A stretch of DNA of 64,000 bases, taken from NCBI GenBank assembly GCA_003313425.1, contig NHZP01000015.1, positions 992,001 to 1,056,000 on the forward strand. Direction: 5' to 3'. Source of the stretch: Pseudopyrenochaeta lycopersici. Lineage: Eukaryota; Ascomycota; Dothideomycetes; Pleosporales; Pseudopyrenochaetaceae. A program made the translations under genes and the position numbers. Below are positions 1-10,177 of this stretch, in pieces (position 1 is the stretch's first letter; each line of letters begins with the position of its first letter). Under the pieces are notes generated by a model that ran no database searches, was not told the DNA's origin, and saw only the letters and a list, made by a program, of their open reading frames with translations.

Positions 1-908
1 TACCGCCCGAAGTATGGATTCATATTCTCAGCTACCACACCGATCTCGCGCATCTCTGGATCGTCTGTCGTCGCGTTTCTTCAACCCTACGTGCATGCGC
101 CGAGTATACTTTTGGCGAGTACTTTCTCAAAGATGTACATATAGATTTCCAGCTTGAAAAGTATAATCTAGGCGGAAAAAGCAAGAGACCGGAGGTTCCG
201 GTCACGTTTGTTCGTTTGGGCAAGCGCGACGAGAAGGAAGTAGCCTGGTACGGAGACAAAAGAGCAATGAAGGAATTGTTACGTAGTGGCCATGGCAAAA
301 GAGAAGCAGAGCGATATGATTTGGTAATGTCGAGATGGGAAGAGAACGTGAGGGGATGGAAGCCTGAAATGCCGAACTACACAATCCGTATTGGTGATCT
401 GGTGAATGACACGGCACTTCCGGGCCTGGACATCGACGTTGCAGCACGTGAGATACGATTTGAGTGGAAGAAGATGTTGCACCTGTTCTTTCGTGAATAT
501 GAAAGGCTCCAGGTCCTGAAGAAGGAATGGCAGACGAAGACGGCGAAGACAATCCGGGCCAACAACAAACGCCTGGCGAAGGGCGAGAAGCTGATGGCAA
601 CCGACTTCCCGACTCCTTGGTCTATCGCTGGGCTTGAGATACGCAAATGCATCAGGCGCGCGAGACTCAAAGAGCAATATGGCGAGAATGAAGAGATGAG
701 GTGGGCCATAGATTCGCTGAGGTATTTTGAACACTACGGTGCAACAACGGGAACCACAAGAGCATTCAAGCTTGATGCAGACCTCCCAGGCGCTGGCCTT
801 GGTGAGAAATGGTTTGGCAGCACCAATCTCGTGCAAGAACTGTATCTAGATGAGTGGAGTTGCTTGCACAGGATTGATACTAAGGTCGAACATCTGCAAA
901 GCGAATAG
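1..908 (+). CDS. F-box domain protein, 5' end cut by window edge
   Basis: Open frame entering from the left edge (first full codon at base 3) and ending with a stop at 906-908, about 301 visible residues. The first visible residues read PPEVWIHILSY, followed by LWIVCRRVSSTLR within the next 20; this is the typical F-box pattern (L)PPE-(I/V)-hhxIh...L...R-VS, so the protein probably recruits substrates to an SCF ubiquitin ligase. The F-box leucine-proline and the start codon lie just outside the window. The rest is rich in Arg, Lys, Glu and Trp, with no recognisable LRR or WD repeats. In-frame GTG/TTG codons near 216 are internal, not starts. The F-box call rests on the visible half of one motif, so confidence is moderate. 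Confidence 0.6.
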   Translation, partial: PPEVWIHILSYHTDLAHLWIVCRRVSSTLRACAEYTFGEYFLKDVHIDFQLEKYNLGGKSKRPEVPVTFVRLGKRDEKEVAWYGDKRAMKELLRSGHGKREAERYDLVMSRWEENVRGWKPEMPNYTIRIGDLVNDTALPGLDIDVAAREIRFEWKKMLHLFFREYERLQVLKKEWQTKTAKTIRANNKRLAKGEKLMATDFPTPWSIAGLEIRKCIRRARLKEQYGENEEMRWAIDSLRYFEHYGATTGTTRAFKLDADLPGAGLGEKWFGSTNLVQELYLDEWSCLHRIDTKVEHLQSE

Positions 909-1397
909 TAGATGTGAAACCAAGTGTTTTCCATTCTTGCTTCATATGTAGCATATGATACGGAGGAGGAGGCTTGTTACTTGCCGGGGAAAGAAGCGTT
1001 GTTCAGAAAGCAGAATGGCGGGCTCAGCGACAATTTTGGTTGAGCACAAAACGATATATGAGTGAACGGAGGCAGTGGATTAGGAACTGGCTGCGATCAG
1101 TTCTCTCAATCTTCCAATCAAGAATACCAATCTCGCATATTGCCGCTAGAAGCAGTGGAAAAAACAGGGCGCGTTGAAGGCAATGTTGAAGGATTAGCAC
1201 CAAAAGGGTCTAGCGCCCCTTGGCAATTCACTATGCTTCGAACCTCGCCATGATGCAATGTGTCAAGTACCTAGAATTCTGCCTCCAAGGCTTCCGCCGC
1301 AGTTCTTGTCCTCTCTAAATACATACAGGACGTCTTGACGACCATTGTCTGGATACTGCCACTTCTGTGAAGGCGCGTGCTGCGCATAAATTCCATC
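909..1397. other. Intergenic region between F-box gene and bos1
   Basis: About 490 bp with only short, unsupported reading frames. It should hold the 3' UTR of the F-box gene and the bos1 promoter. I see no strong TATA box and no repeat. Confidence 0.5.
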
Positions 1398-2295
1398 ATG
1401 GTGTGTTTTCAACGTCTCCGGGTTGCCGGCCGTTATGCGACTCACATTGCAAGCAGAACGCGCTCTTCAACTCGGCTTTACGTCAGTCAACCTCGATACG
1501 CAAAGATTTGGACCACTTCGCCGACTCAGCCTCGCCATCCCCGCATCTGCAAGCTCAGCTCAATGCATCCCTCACATCCTTCTCTCGGACCATCGACGAC
1601 TATGGCAAGCTCGCCAAACAAGAACCCGTGCAAACCAAGCAAGAAAAGGCCTTTGAGAGGCTTAAGAACTTCCGGGCCGAGCTGGAAGAGTACCGAGACA
1701 GCTTCAAGAGGATAAAGAGCGCAAACGAGGACATTGTGAGTGCCATGGCTGCCGATTGTTGGCAGGCTATGGTTTTTGTCTGGGAGAGTAGAGTTGCTAA
1801 CAAGGCGCATAGCAAACAACAGAAGCGCGCACCGAACTACTAGGCCGCCGCCCACATCACGCCGCTACCCCCGAAAATCCGTATGCGCTGCCGAATGCGA
1901 GCGCGGCCGCCCAGCACTCGCCCTTTGCTCCTTCGCAACCCTACAACCCTTCTGCCCCGTATCGCCCTAATCCATACTCGGCTGGCGCTCCTCAGGGTGG
2001 AGACTACGACCGCGAGGGCCATGTGCTGCGCGAGAACACCTTCTTCAACAAGACATCGGAACAGCTCGACGAGTTCCTCGACCGGGGAAGGGCAGTCCTG
2101 GGCGACCTGGGCCAGCAGAGAGACATGCTGAAGGGGACACAAAGGCGGCTATACAGCGTCGCAAATACCTTAGGCATCAGCGGCGACACAATTCGCATGG
2201 TGGAGAGGCGGGCAAAGCAGGACAAGTGGATATTCTGGGGCGGCGTCATCGTCTTCTTCCTCTTCTGTTGGCTGGTCATTCACTATCTGCGCTGA
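1398..2295 (+). CDS. bos1: Bos1-like Golgi/ER SNARE
   Basis: Membrin/GOSR2-type Qb-SNARE for ER-to-Golgi vesicle fusion. Exons are 1398-1400 (ATG only), 1457-1735 and 1813-2295, giving 254 residues. The first coding exon is just the start codon: ATG is followed by a GTGTGT donor and a 56-bp intron, after which AACGCGCTC continues the conserved fungal N-terminus MNALFNSALRQ. Intron 2 (1736-1812) starts GTGAGT, has a perfect GCTAAC branch site and ends TAG, restoring the frame into RTELLGRRPHH. Visible domains are an N-terminal helical region (about 1-95), a Pro/Tyr-rich linker, a SNARE helix (about 170-230) and a C-terminal anchor of about 20 hydrophobic residues beginning WIFWGGVIVFF. The length matches the family. 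The final gene is separated by about 390 bp from the convergent gene on its right. Confidence 0.88.
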
Positions 2296-2687
2296 AAATG
2301 TGGTGATTCTTGCGTGTTTGAAAATATCATGGCATCAGCGAGGAGTTTGGCGTATGGAACTGACCAACAGATTAGAATTTGGAGAGTTTGGGCCTGCATC
2401 ACATGTCAGGCCTTTCCTGTTATCTGGTACGTACAGAGAAACAGTTATCATTCAGAAGCACATTGACGGCGCTCCTCGTACCGTCAACAGTTACCGGCCA
2501 TAAAGACTCCACATGTACATGTATTGCAGAGACCGTTTCAAGCCCCATGCGCAGATCCAACCCCCCCTCCCCCCTCCCCCCTCCCCCCTCCAACCTTCTG
2601 GTTTACGCTCGACGCAGTTGTCTCCTCCAAAGGGACCGCTCCTCTTTGCCGGCTTACCAGAAGCTCTCTACCGCAGCAATCAATGTA
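2296..2687. other. Convergent 3' intergenic spacer with C-tract
   Basis: Spacer between bos1 and the minus-strand gene ending at 2688. It contains a C/T-only tract near 2561-2591 and otherwise nothing I recognise. Confidence 0.5.
2561..2589. repeat. (CCCCCCT)4 homopyrimidine tract
   Basis: Four runs of six or seven C separated by single T. The minus strand therefore carries four G-runs of at least six with one-base loops, which satisfies the usual G-quadruplex pattern. It lies between the 3' ends of two convergent genes. Confidence 0.85.
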
Positions 2688-3533
2688 TCACCAGTACCTG
2701 AGGTTCTCGATCTCCTGTTTCATATTCAGCAATTCGTGCGCCATTTGATGCTGATTCCAAGCAAGAGCTTCCATTTCGTCCAAGGGGGAAGCATCGAGCA
2801 TACGGGCAGGAGGTAACAATGGCGGTATGCCTGCAATCATTGCCTCTCCGTAGCGGGCTAATGGAAAATCTAGACTACGACGGCGATGCGTCGCGGGTGC
2901 TGAAAGCGCTCGATAATTCCACCCAGGCCAACGCTGGATATCTCTTCCTCGATGCCGCACTGCATACGGCAGGGTTGCTAGCGCACCTAATCCCATTTGT
3001 GTTGGCCGCCCAGGAAGTAAACCGTCCGAACCGAGCTGTTGCAGCTTCTCCAAAGCGCGATGCCACTCCACAGAATATTCGGACCGCTCATTCTGCGTCA
3101 CGGTAGGCATGCACCTGTACCAAAAATCCATCAACGCCCCGGCAAGCAAGGTGGATTCATAGTCTTGCGCCAGAGAGGCCAAGGTAACAAAAGCATTTCT
3201 TGCCTGCTGAAGTCCTTTCCCCATCCACCCGCTGGCGCGAAGATCTGCCTCCAGAAGATGTGCCAAACCCTCGGTGACCCGAGCCCGAGTCCCTCCTTCA
3301 ACCGGAAAGTAGGGTTGTCGGAGGTGTTCTAAGAGCGATTGAAGAATCTGTCGGATAGAAGGTTTATTGATATTATAGCGGTTGTGCAGTCGCTCATACA
3401 GACTGTCAACAAGGTCTCCGCCATCCACCCAATATGACGGTGCCATGGAGGGAAACCAATCATAAAAGGCCTCGCTGTTCACTCTTATCTGTTTGTGGAC
3501 GCCGAACTGTATTATTACGCTGTTTGCCGGCAT
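2688..3533 (-). CDS. Hypothetical protein, 281 aa
   Basis: Uninterrupted minus-strand frame. The first ATG is at 3531-3533 (MPANSVIIQFGV...); the frame is open 14 codons further upstream but without another ATG. I do not recognise a family. The visible features are an N-terminal third with alternating hydrophobic residues (FYDWFPSMAPSYW), a basic Arg-rich middle (RHRGRD, THRRRS) and a C-terminal amphipathic segment ending HELLNMKQEIENLRYW that could form a short coiled coil. There is no signal peptide or membrane segment. The coding bias looks real, and the frame on the opposite strand is broken, but there is no functional clue from the neighbours. Confidence 0.6.
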   Translation of the reverse strand: MPANSVIIQFGVHKQIRVNSEAFYDWFPSMAPSYWVDGGDLVDSLYERLHNRYNINKPSIRQILQSLLEHLRQPYFPVEGGTRARVTEGLAHLLEADLRASGWMGKGLQQARNAFVTLASLAQDYESTLLAGALMDFWYRCMPTVTQNERSEYSVEWHRALEKLQQLGSDGLLPGRPTQMGLGALATLPYAVRHRGRDIQRWPGWNYRALSAPATHRRRSLDFPLARYGEAMIAGIPPLLPPARMLDASPLDEMEALAWNQHQMAHELLNMKQEIENLRYW

Positions 3534-5192
3534 TGTTGCAGTGGAAGCCGCGAAATGTCTAGAGGAGGTATGCAAGTAAATTTTCGATGATCACTTTGGA
3601 TATTTGGGAAAAGATAAAGTGGACGTGGTTGAGGTCACCGATACAAAGTCAGCGCACGGATATGCCCTCTTTAATACACACAGAGCATAAAAGCCTTAAG
3701 TCAATCACTCATGATAGTTAGCTTCAACCAACAGTTACACCATCGAGTTTGCTGCCTTCCGAGTGACGCTTTGCGGCAGCTTTTGATTCATGGTCATCCA
3801 ACCATTGCATGTGACGTTGCACGCTCATGGAAAATTGGGAATTGACACGTCGACTATTGGGAACACATCCTTTTTCTTCCAAATGTTTTGTAAATATGCG
3901 GTTGGTAAGCTTCGGATTCCGCCTTGTGCCCAGTGTCACTCGCGCCGAAATCATTGCTGCAGAATGGCAACCTAAAATCACACCACGCTAGGATCAGAGG
4001 CTCAGAACGTTGAAAAGTTACCTGCTGCACACAATAATGTTTCATATACACCAATAATTTCAATGTAAACATTCTTCCGCTCGGATACAATGCTGTTGCA
4101 GCAACAGTTGCAAGACGCAGGCTCTTGCAGTGCAGCTATTTGGGCTGTGCCGGAGTTGAGCATGCCTTACCGTAACACTAATACCAAGGCTCCCTGGAGG
4201 TGAATAGATTAGCTGTTTCTCAGACTGTCAGCATCTGTACATCGCGAACTCGGTGTTTGGAGATGCGTATATTCAATGGTAGGTTAACACTAAGGAGCCT
4301 CACAGCCGAACTCTACCTCGCGGCGAGAGCAAGGTTATGCAGCCAGATTATTTACCTACTTACCCGTAACAGTGAATTTGCTATCAGTCACATTGTCTCA
4401 TGTGCAAGAGTTCGCAAGGGACGATTGATTCGTAATGCAATTCTGCAATCCTTGGCATGGCGGCTCATGCATCAATGAAATTTAGTTATGTTGCAAGAGA
4501 GCACAATGAAACTGCGTACTGGAACATTACGCATGCTGTGATGGTCATCAACTCGTTTCAAAGGAAAAAGTTCATGCAGGATGACGTTGGTTCCTAGCCG
4601 CGAAAGCATCAGGGTTTTAGTCTTTCAACGATTTTGCACCTTATTACTCCAGGTCTACGTCGGCAATGAGATAGACCTAGTAGAGAGAATGATAACTCCA
4701 TCCGATTACCGCCAAATGAATAAAGAACTTCGATATCACCAGCTTCTCTACATCTAAATTGATAACTTGTAGCAAGAATACTCCTACAAGAACTATATTT
4801 ACTTTGGCCGAGTGAACTGCACAATATGTGTAGGATTGAAGAGGACACTTTAGGCGCACCAATAACATTTACCTTTTCCTTTCGAATGCGTTCCAAGCGT
4901 TGAATAGCAAGGAACCACTAACGAGCCGCAAGTCGAGGCAACATGTCTTTGAACATCCTATAGAGCTCAGAACGTAATTAAATAACTAATTGCAAACTAA
5001 GCACGACGTTTTGCACGGTGTTGCAATCTATGATAGTGATGCCCTCTAATTCTCGAAGACAATGAGTACGTGCCATTTCTATCTACTTTGGGAATCTCGT
5101 AAAATCGTACAAGTGCCGTATAACGCTATCTCCGATGCTATCCATTGCCATGAGCGATGAGTACAAAAACCTGAGACATTTCCATGAGCCTT
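3534..5192. other. Long intergenic region, no gene seen
   Basis: About 1.66 kb upstream of the hypothetical gene and downstream of niiA. It is moderately AT-rich with only short frames (all under 100 codons) that show no recognisable protein. I see no repeat or RNA gene. Confidence 0.5.
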
Positions 5193-8100
5193 TCACCAGT
5201 CCAAGCCGCCAGCACCCCTCTCGCCACCGGCAAGTATCATAGCAGCCTTTCCCTTTTCACCCAGCCCGTTTTCTAAATGGCTAACCTGCTGTCCCTTCCT
5301 GCCCTTAAGTTGCAAACGCGCCAGCTTCTTGTCGAGCGCTACAAATGGATCCTCACTCTCACTCTTCTTGATTTTGAATTTCTCTGTGCCAAGGACACTA
5401 TCCAACTCCTCCACGCTCGGTAACTTGACATACAAGAACCCATCTTCACGCTCCTCAATAGGGAATACGGCAATGTTGACAGATTCATCGTTTGCGCATT
5501 TACCCGCATTGTCGCCGCTGAGCTCGTAATTACGCTTGTGGTACGGACATGAGACCCAGAGCTTGTTGTTGGCGAGATCATCGCCAATGAGACCATCGGA
5601 GAGGACAAAGGCGCGCTTGTGCGGGCACATTTGCTGCGTACAATAGTACTTGCCGCGAACCTTAAACACGGCGAGTTGAGTATCGCCTCGCTTAATAGCC
5701 TTACTGTCACCTGTATCAGTATCCTTGAACTCTTCTGCTCTAACAAGTGGTTGCCATGAGAGCTCTGTCCACTTGTGGCCGCGGAAATCCTCTGTGACGG
5801 AGTCCTTGGGCCAGTAGCTTGGGCGTTCTTGTCCACGTTCTTGGGTAGGCTCGATCGTGTCGTTGATGTTTTCGGATGTGTTTGCGAATTGGTTGAACCA
5901 GGATCTCTTCTTTGGGTCTTTCAGAACTTCAGTCCACTCACAGAAGAAGGTGCCAACGAGGTCTTCCATCTGCTTCTCTAGGTCTGCGCATATGCCGAGC
6001 TTGTCTTCAAGGATGACTTCTTGCAGGTACTTGATACCGCCGGGCAGGTTTTCCATCCAGCGCGCTGTTCGTTGCAGTTTATCGGCTGTGCGGATGTAGA
6101 AAGAGAGATATCGGTCGAGAATGGGAACAACATCATCCGGCGGCACATCCTTCGCTAGCAGTTCCGAATGCCGCGGTTTAGCACCACCGTTCCCGCCTAC
6201 AAAGATGTTGAAGCCCTTCTCCGTTGCAATCAAGCCAAAGTCTTTGTTTTGCGCTTCAGCACACTCACGCACGCAGCCGGATACGCCACCTTTGATCTTG
6301 TGAGGTCCACGGATGGACTTGTATCGTTCTTCCAAACGCACCGCCATACCTACACTGTCGCCAATACCAAATCGGCACCACGTAGTCCCAACACAGGATT
6401 TGACGGTTCTCAGGGACTTTGCATATGCATGTCCAGACTCCATCCCCCCATCAATAAGTTCTTGCCAGATGTCTGGCAAATCTTGCTTGCGGGCGCCAAA
6501 CAAGTCGATACGTTGACCGCCCGTAATTTTAGTATAAAGGTTGTATTTCTTTGCCACCATACCAATGACAATGAGCTTCTCTGGGGTAATTTCTCCGCCA
6601 GACACACGCGGCACAACCGAGAAAGTGCCATTGCGTTGAATGTTGGCCAGGAACCTGTCGTTTGTTTCCTGGAGACCTCGCCTGTTCAAATCGAGTAAAT
6701 GCTTGTTGTATAAAGATGCAATAATGGAGCCGATTGTGGGCTTGCAAGCCTCGCATCCGAGGGAATTCGGTTGCTTCCCAGCTTCTTTCATAACAGCTGA
6801 GAAATCTTGAAGGTTCTTGACGTAGATAATATTGAACAAGTCTGCGCGGGAGTAATCGAAGTGCGGGCAGATGTGGTTCTTGACTTCATTTCCCATGGAG
6901 GCCATTGTCTTGTTAAAAATGGTTTGGACGAGTGGCATACAACCACCACACCCAGTGCCAGCCTTTGTGCAAGATTTCACATCTCCAATGCTCTTACACG
7001 TTCCGTCTTTGACTGAGTTGACGACGTCACCTTTGGTGACGTTATGACATGAGCAGATTTGGGTGTCGTCGGTGCTTGTAGCTTGGTTAGCAAAGGCATG
7101 TGGTTTAAACGCATCGTAGACTTACAGATCATCTCCATCTTCATCACCCTTTGAAGCTCCCACAATAAGCTCACTCGGTGGCATTTCGAGCTGTTTCTGA
7201 TTCTTGACCAACGGTACCAACTTAATGTAGTCCTTTGTATCACCAATCATCATACCGCCTAGTAGGTACTTGCCGTCCATTGTGAAGAGATATTTCTTGT
7301 ACACCTGCTGGAACGGATCCTTGTATGTGAGTGCCTTGACTGGTGGCGGAGTTGGTCCATCGGTCAAGTTTTTCACCTTTTCTCTTGTGGTTGTACCGTT
7401 TACAGGGGCTGCTTCTTTCTTACCCGCTCGAGGTCTTCCTGGCATATCTTTGGGACCATCCCGATCCGCAAAAAAGTCACCGAAGCTGGCAACCTCAACA
7501 CCAAGCAATTTAAGTTTAGTGCTCAGGTCTGGGCGCTTGAATTTCCGGGGTGCATGCGCTTTTGCTTGTGTGAGGTTAAAAGCGAGAACATCCGCCATCT
7601 CAACACCTGGCGCGATCAAGCCAAATGTTTGATTTTCCCAACTCGCGCATTCACCGATGGCATATATGTCGGGTTTCGATGTTGCTAGATCCGGACCAAC
7701 GACAATTCCGCCGCCTCGGTCCGCACATTTAATGCTTGCTTTCCGAGCCAGCTCATCCCGCGACTTGATACCGATCTGATAATGTCAGTATGTGTTGCAT
7801 GCTGTTGAGCAACAGAACCTACAGCAAAGCATATGCACGAGCACTCCATTTCTTCGCCGTCTTCAAAAACAACGCCCTTGACGAAGTTCTCCTCATCTGT
7901 CAATATCTTACCAACTCTCTTGCTCAGCATAACGTCTAAGCCAAGCGCTTGTACCTGCTCAACTACCATACCACCTGCGTCGCCATCTAATTGTCTCGAC
8001 AAGACCCATCGATTTCGCTCGATAAGCTTCACTTTCGCAAAGTCCTCGAGGTCCATCATGGCGTGGGCAGCTTCCAAACCTAGCAGACCGCCACCAACGA

Positions 8101-8878
8101 CAGCGCCAGTCGTGCCTTTCCGGGTCGATGAGAATTCGATGAGCTTCTGCAGATCATCTATTGTGCGGTAAACGAAGACACCTTTTGCGTCATGACCAGG
8201 CGTGTGTCGCGGGAGGAGCGCATCAGATCCTGTTGCCAGCACAAGAATATCATAGGATACAGTATCGCCTGAGGAAGTCGTGACTGTCTTTCCTTCAGAG
8301 TCGATCTCTGTGACCAGGGTGTTGAGGTGGTAGTGCAAGGAACCTTCCGGCATAGACGAGTACTGCGAAATAATCAGCCGCAAGACATGCATCTCGAAAT
8401 TTGATTACTTACCCATTCCCTTGGGTTGAGATAAAGATTTTCGACTTGTCGATGTTGAAAGAAGCTCGTCAGTCCAACGCGGTTGTATGCAAGGTGTGGT
8501 TCTTCGCCGATTACCACGACGTCATACTCTCTTCGCTTGATGTCATATTTCATGAGCTTCTCGCTGTGTTTTGTAAGTTGAGGCGTTCCAATTGAAGTGT
8601 ATAGATAGAGACGCCTACATAAACGCGATGCCCACCATACCCAAACCTACAACCACTATTCGTTTCCTTGGAGAATGTTCCATAATTTCGCCTTTCTTTT
8701 CCATATCTGCTACCTTTTCCGGTAATATGTTTGCTTCCGAATCATTCCATTCTGCATTTGATATATTTCCATCTTTTGATCCCCAAGTTGCCTGTACACT
8801 GTGCTCACCGGGCGGTGAGTGTGTTTGTCCGGAACATGGTTCAATTCCTTGGGTTATGATGGGCAGGGTTTCCGCCAT
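5193..8878 (-). CDS. niiA: Nitrite reductase [NAD(P)H]
   Basis: Assimilatory nitrite reductase, reducing nitrite to ammonium with NAD(P)H through FAD, Fe-S and siroheme. Exons (high to low) are 8619-8878, 8413-8563, 7823-8362, 7126-7775 and 5193-7074, giving 1160 residues, normal for fungal NiR. Introns are 47-55 bp (7125-7075 is 51), all GT-AG and frame-preserving. Visible in order: Rossmann motif GLGMVG at 78-83; second dinucleotide motif GGGLLG in exon 3; a BFD-type [2Fe-2S] site ([10 protein letters not shown] and [11 protein letters not shown]) near 541-579; the siroheme/4Fe-4S ligands C761, C767, C801 and C805; and a C-terminal Rieske-type site with C1017-x-H1019 and C1043-xx-H1046. The start at 8878 gives about 70 residues before the FAD domain; an internal Met just before RKRIVVVG is an alternative. 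Upstream lies a 1.3-kb region with candidate NirA and GATA sites. Confidence 0.97.
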
Positions 8879-9126
8879 AGTTTCAATTTAGGTGCTCACG
8901 AAGAGCTGGGTATCTCGTTCTACCTGATCAGGGCGCGTGTGAAGGGGTGAAGGAATGAAGGAATTGTTAAAAGGACATCTGGAGGAAGCGTAAATGGATA
9001 AAGCAATGACTGAACCGCGAAAAAAGGTAAAGAGAAGAAAGTGGAAGTGTAGAGGGAAAAAGGAAAGGCTCAATGGAGAAGAGATGGGTGCGAATGATAG
9101 GCCAAAGATGAAAAGGCGCAGGACAA

Positions 9127-9134
9127 CTCCGTGG
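9127..9134 (+). promoter_or_regulatory. Candidate NirA site CTCCGTGG (proximal)
   Basis: Exact match to the Aspergillus NirA consensus CTCCGHGG, about 250 bp upstream of the niiA ATG. Identified by eye from the motif and its position only. Confidence 0.5.
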
Positions 9135-9446
9135 CGCGATTTCTCCCGTAATCCAAGTCTGCCCGTCCGCAAGCGTTCCTCCACACTGCGAATTCCCGCG
9201 CCAGCTGCGCGCCACTGCATAGATAAAGCTCAAATGCGCCATTGCATGTAACAATTGCCATCTCCCAATCGCGTGGACCCCGCGGCAGTCACGGAAATGT
9301 ATTATTGCACGGAGGGGTACTTCGTAAGACTAACAGACACTAGGTGCCGCAATTAGCCTTCGTCAGAGGCTGAGAAACTGGCATGCGACGGTCGAATGAG
9401 AATAGTGACAATTCATATCAGTATACTGTTGCTTTAGGCCACAGTT

Positions 9447-9454
9447 CTCCGTGG
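9447..9454 (+). promoter_or_regulatory. Candidate NirA site CTCCGTGG (distal)
   Basis: Second exact CTCCGHGG match, about 570 bp upstream of niiA and immediately beside the GATA cluster at 9483-9543. NirA and AreA sites lying close together is the known arrangement at nitrate genes. Confidence 0.5.
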
Positions 9455-9482
9455 AGATTTGACGATTGGGCGGATCCAGGTC

Positions 9483-9543
9483 CTTATCGCAACCAGGCGC
9501 CTTGGCGCGATAGAGCCCCCAACGGATTTTCGCTTCGTTATCA
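9483..9543. promoter_or_regulatory. GATA-factor (AreA/NIT2) motif cluster
   Basis: Within 61 bp there are CTTATC (GATAAG on the minus strand), GATAGA and TTATCA (TGATAA on the minus strand). GATA sites of this kind bind AreA/NIT2, the nitrogen-derepression activator. Confidence 0.45.
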
Positions 9544-10177
9544 GCGCCGTCTGTGCGTCATGGATAGCGGAGATACACAATCAGGCTGTTCTATCTCCAA
9601 AACATGTCGCAGTGCAGGTGAGCTGGGAGGTCAGGTAGTTTGGGGCCGAGATGAGTTCGCCAAAGTCTGCGTAATGGAGCCGTCTCGATTTTGATCGAAG
9701 CTGCGTGCGTTTCCTGCAATTGAGTTCACTGACGCTAAGCTATCCTGGCCAGAGTGTGAGAAGGACTACTGCGCGTAAACGTACTGTACATCCTGGCTCT
9801 ATGCTTTTGGTTTACTTCGCAATGGCCATCACCACAGTCCTTGGGTACCACTAACATAGTCATTGAATGACTTATTTTCAACATCAGTAACCCAGCCGAT
9901 TAGCATATCTCTCACCTCCTTGGCTCAGACTGACCTAAAGACGTTGGCGAGGAAAAATCAGAAGAGACACTACCATGTAAATATTGACCAGCTTTCACAT
10001 TGGTCGTCAGGTAAACAAGCTCTATCCCTTCGCTCAGTGTAACCATTGTACTCCAAATCCGGCGATTTTTGCCCAAGAACTCCAGAATCTATGCTGCCAT
10101 CACGCCATAATGCCGCACCGAACAATGGATGCTCGTCGCTGCGTACCTAAACATCTCAACCTATTCTCAGGTGCGTT

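Larger units (their letters stand above)
8879..10177. other. niiA promoter region / niaD 3' flank
   Basis: 1.3 kb between the niiA start and the niaD stop. It carries two perfect CTCCGTGG motifs and a cluster of GATA-type sites (AGATAA 9222-9227, CTTATC 9483-9488, GATAGA 9509-9514, TTATCA 9538-9543), as expected for nitrate and nitrogen-metabolite control. No coding gene is supported here. Confidence 0.6.

Noticed and set aside
9383..9694. 103-codon plus-strand frame in the niiA promoter
   Set aside because: Unusual Trp/Tyr/Arg-rich composition without motifs, and it overlaps the NirA/GATA sites; more likely chance.
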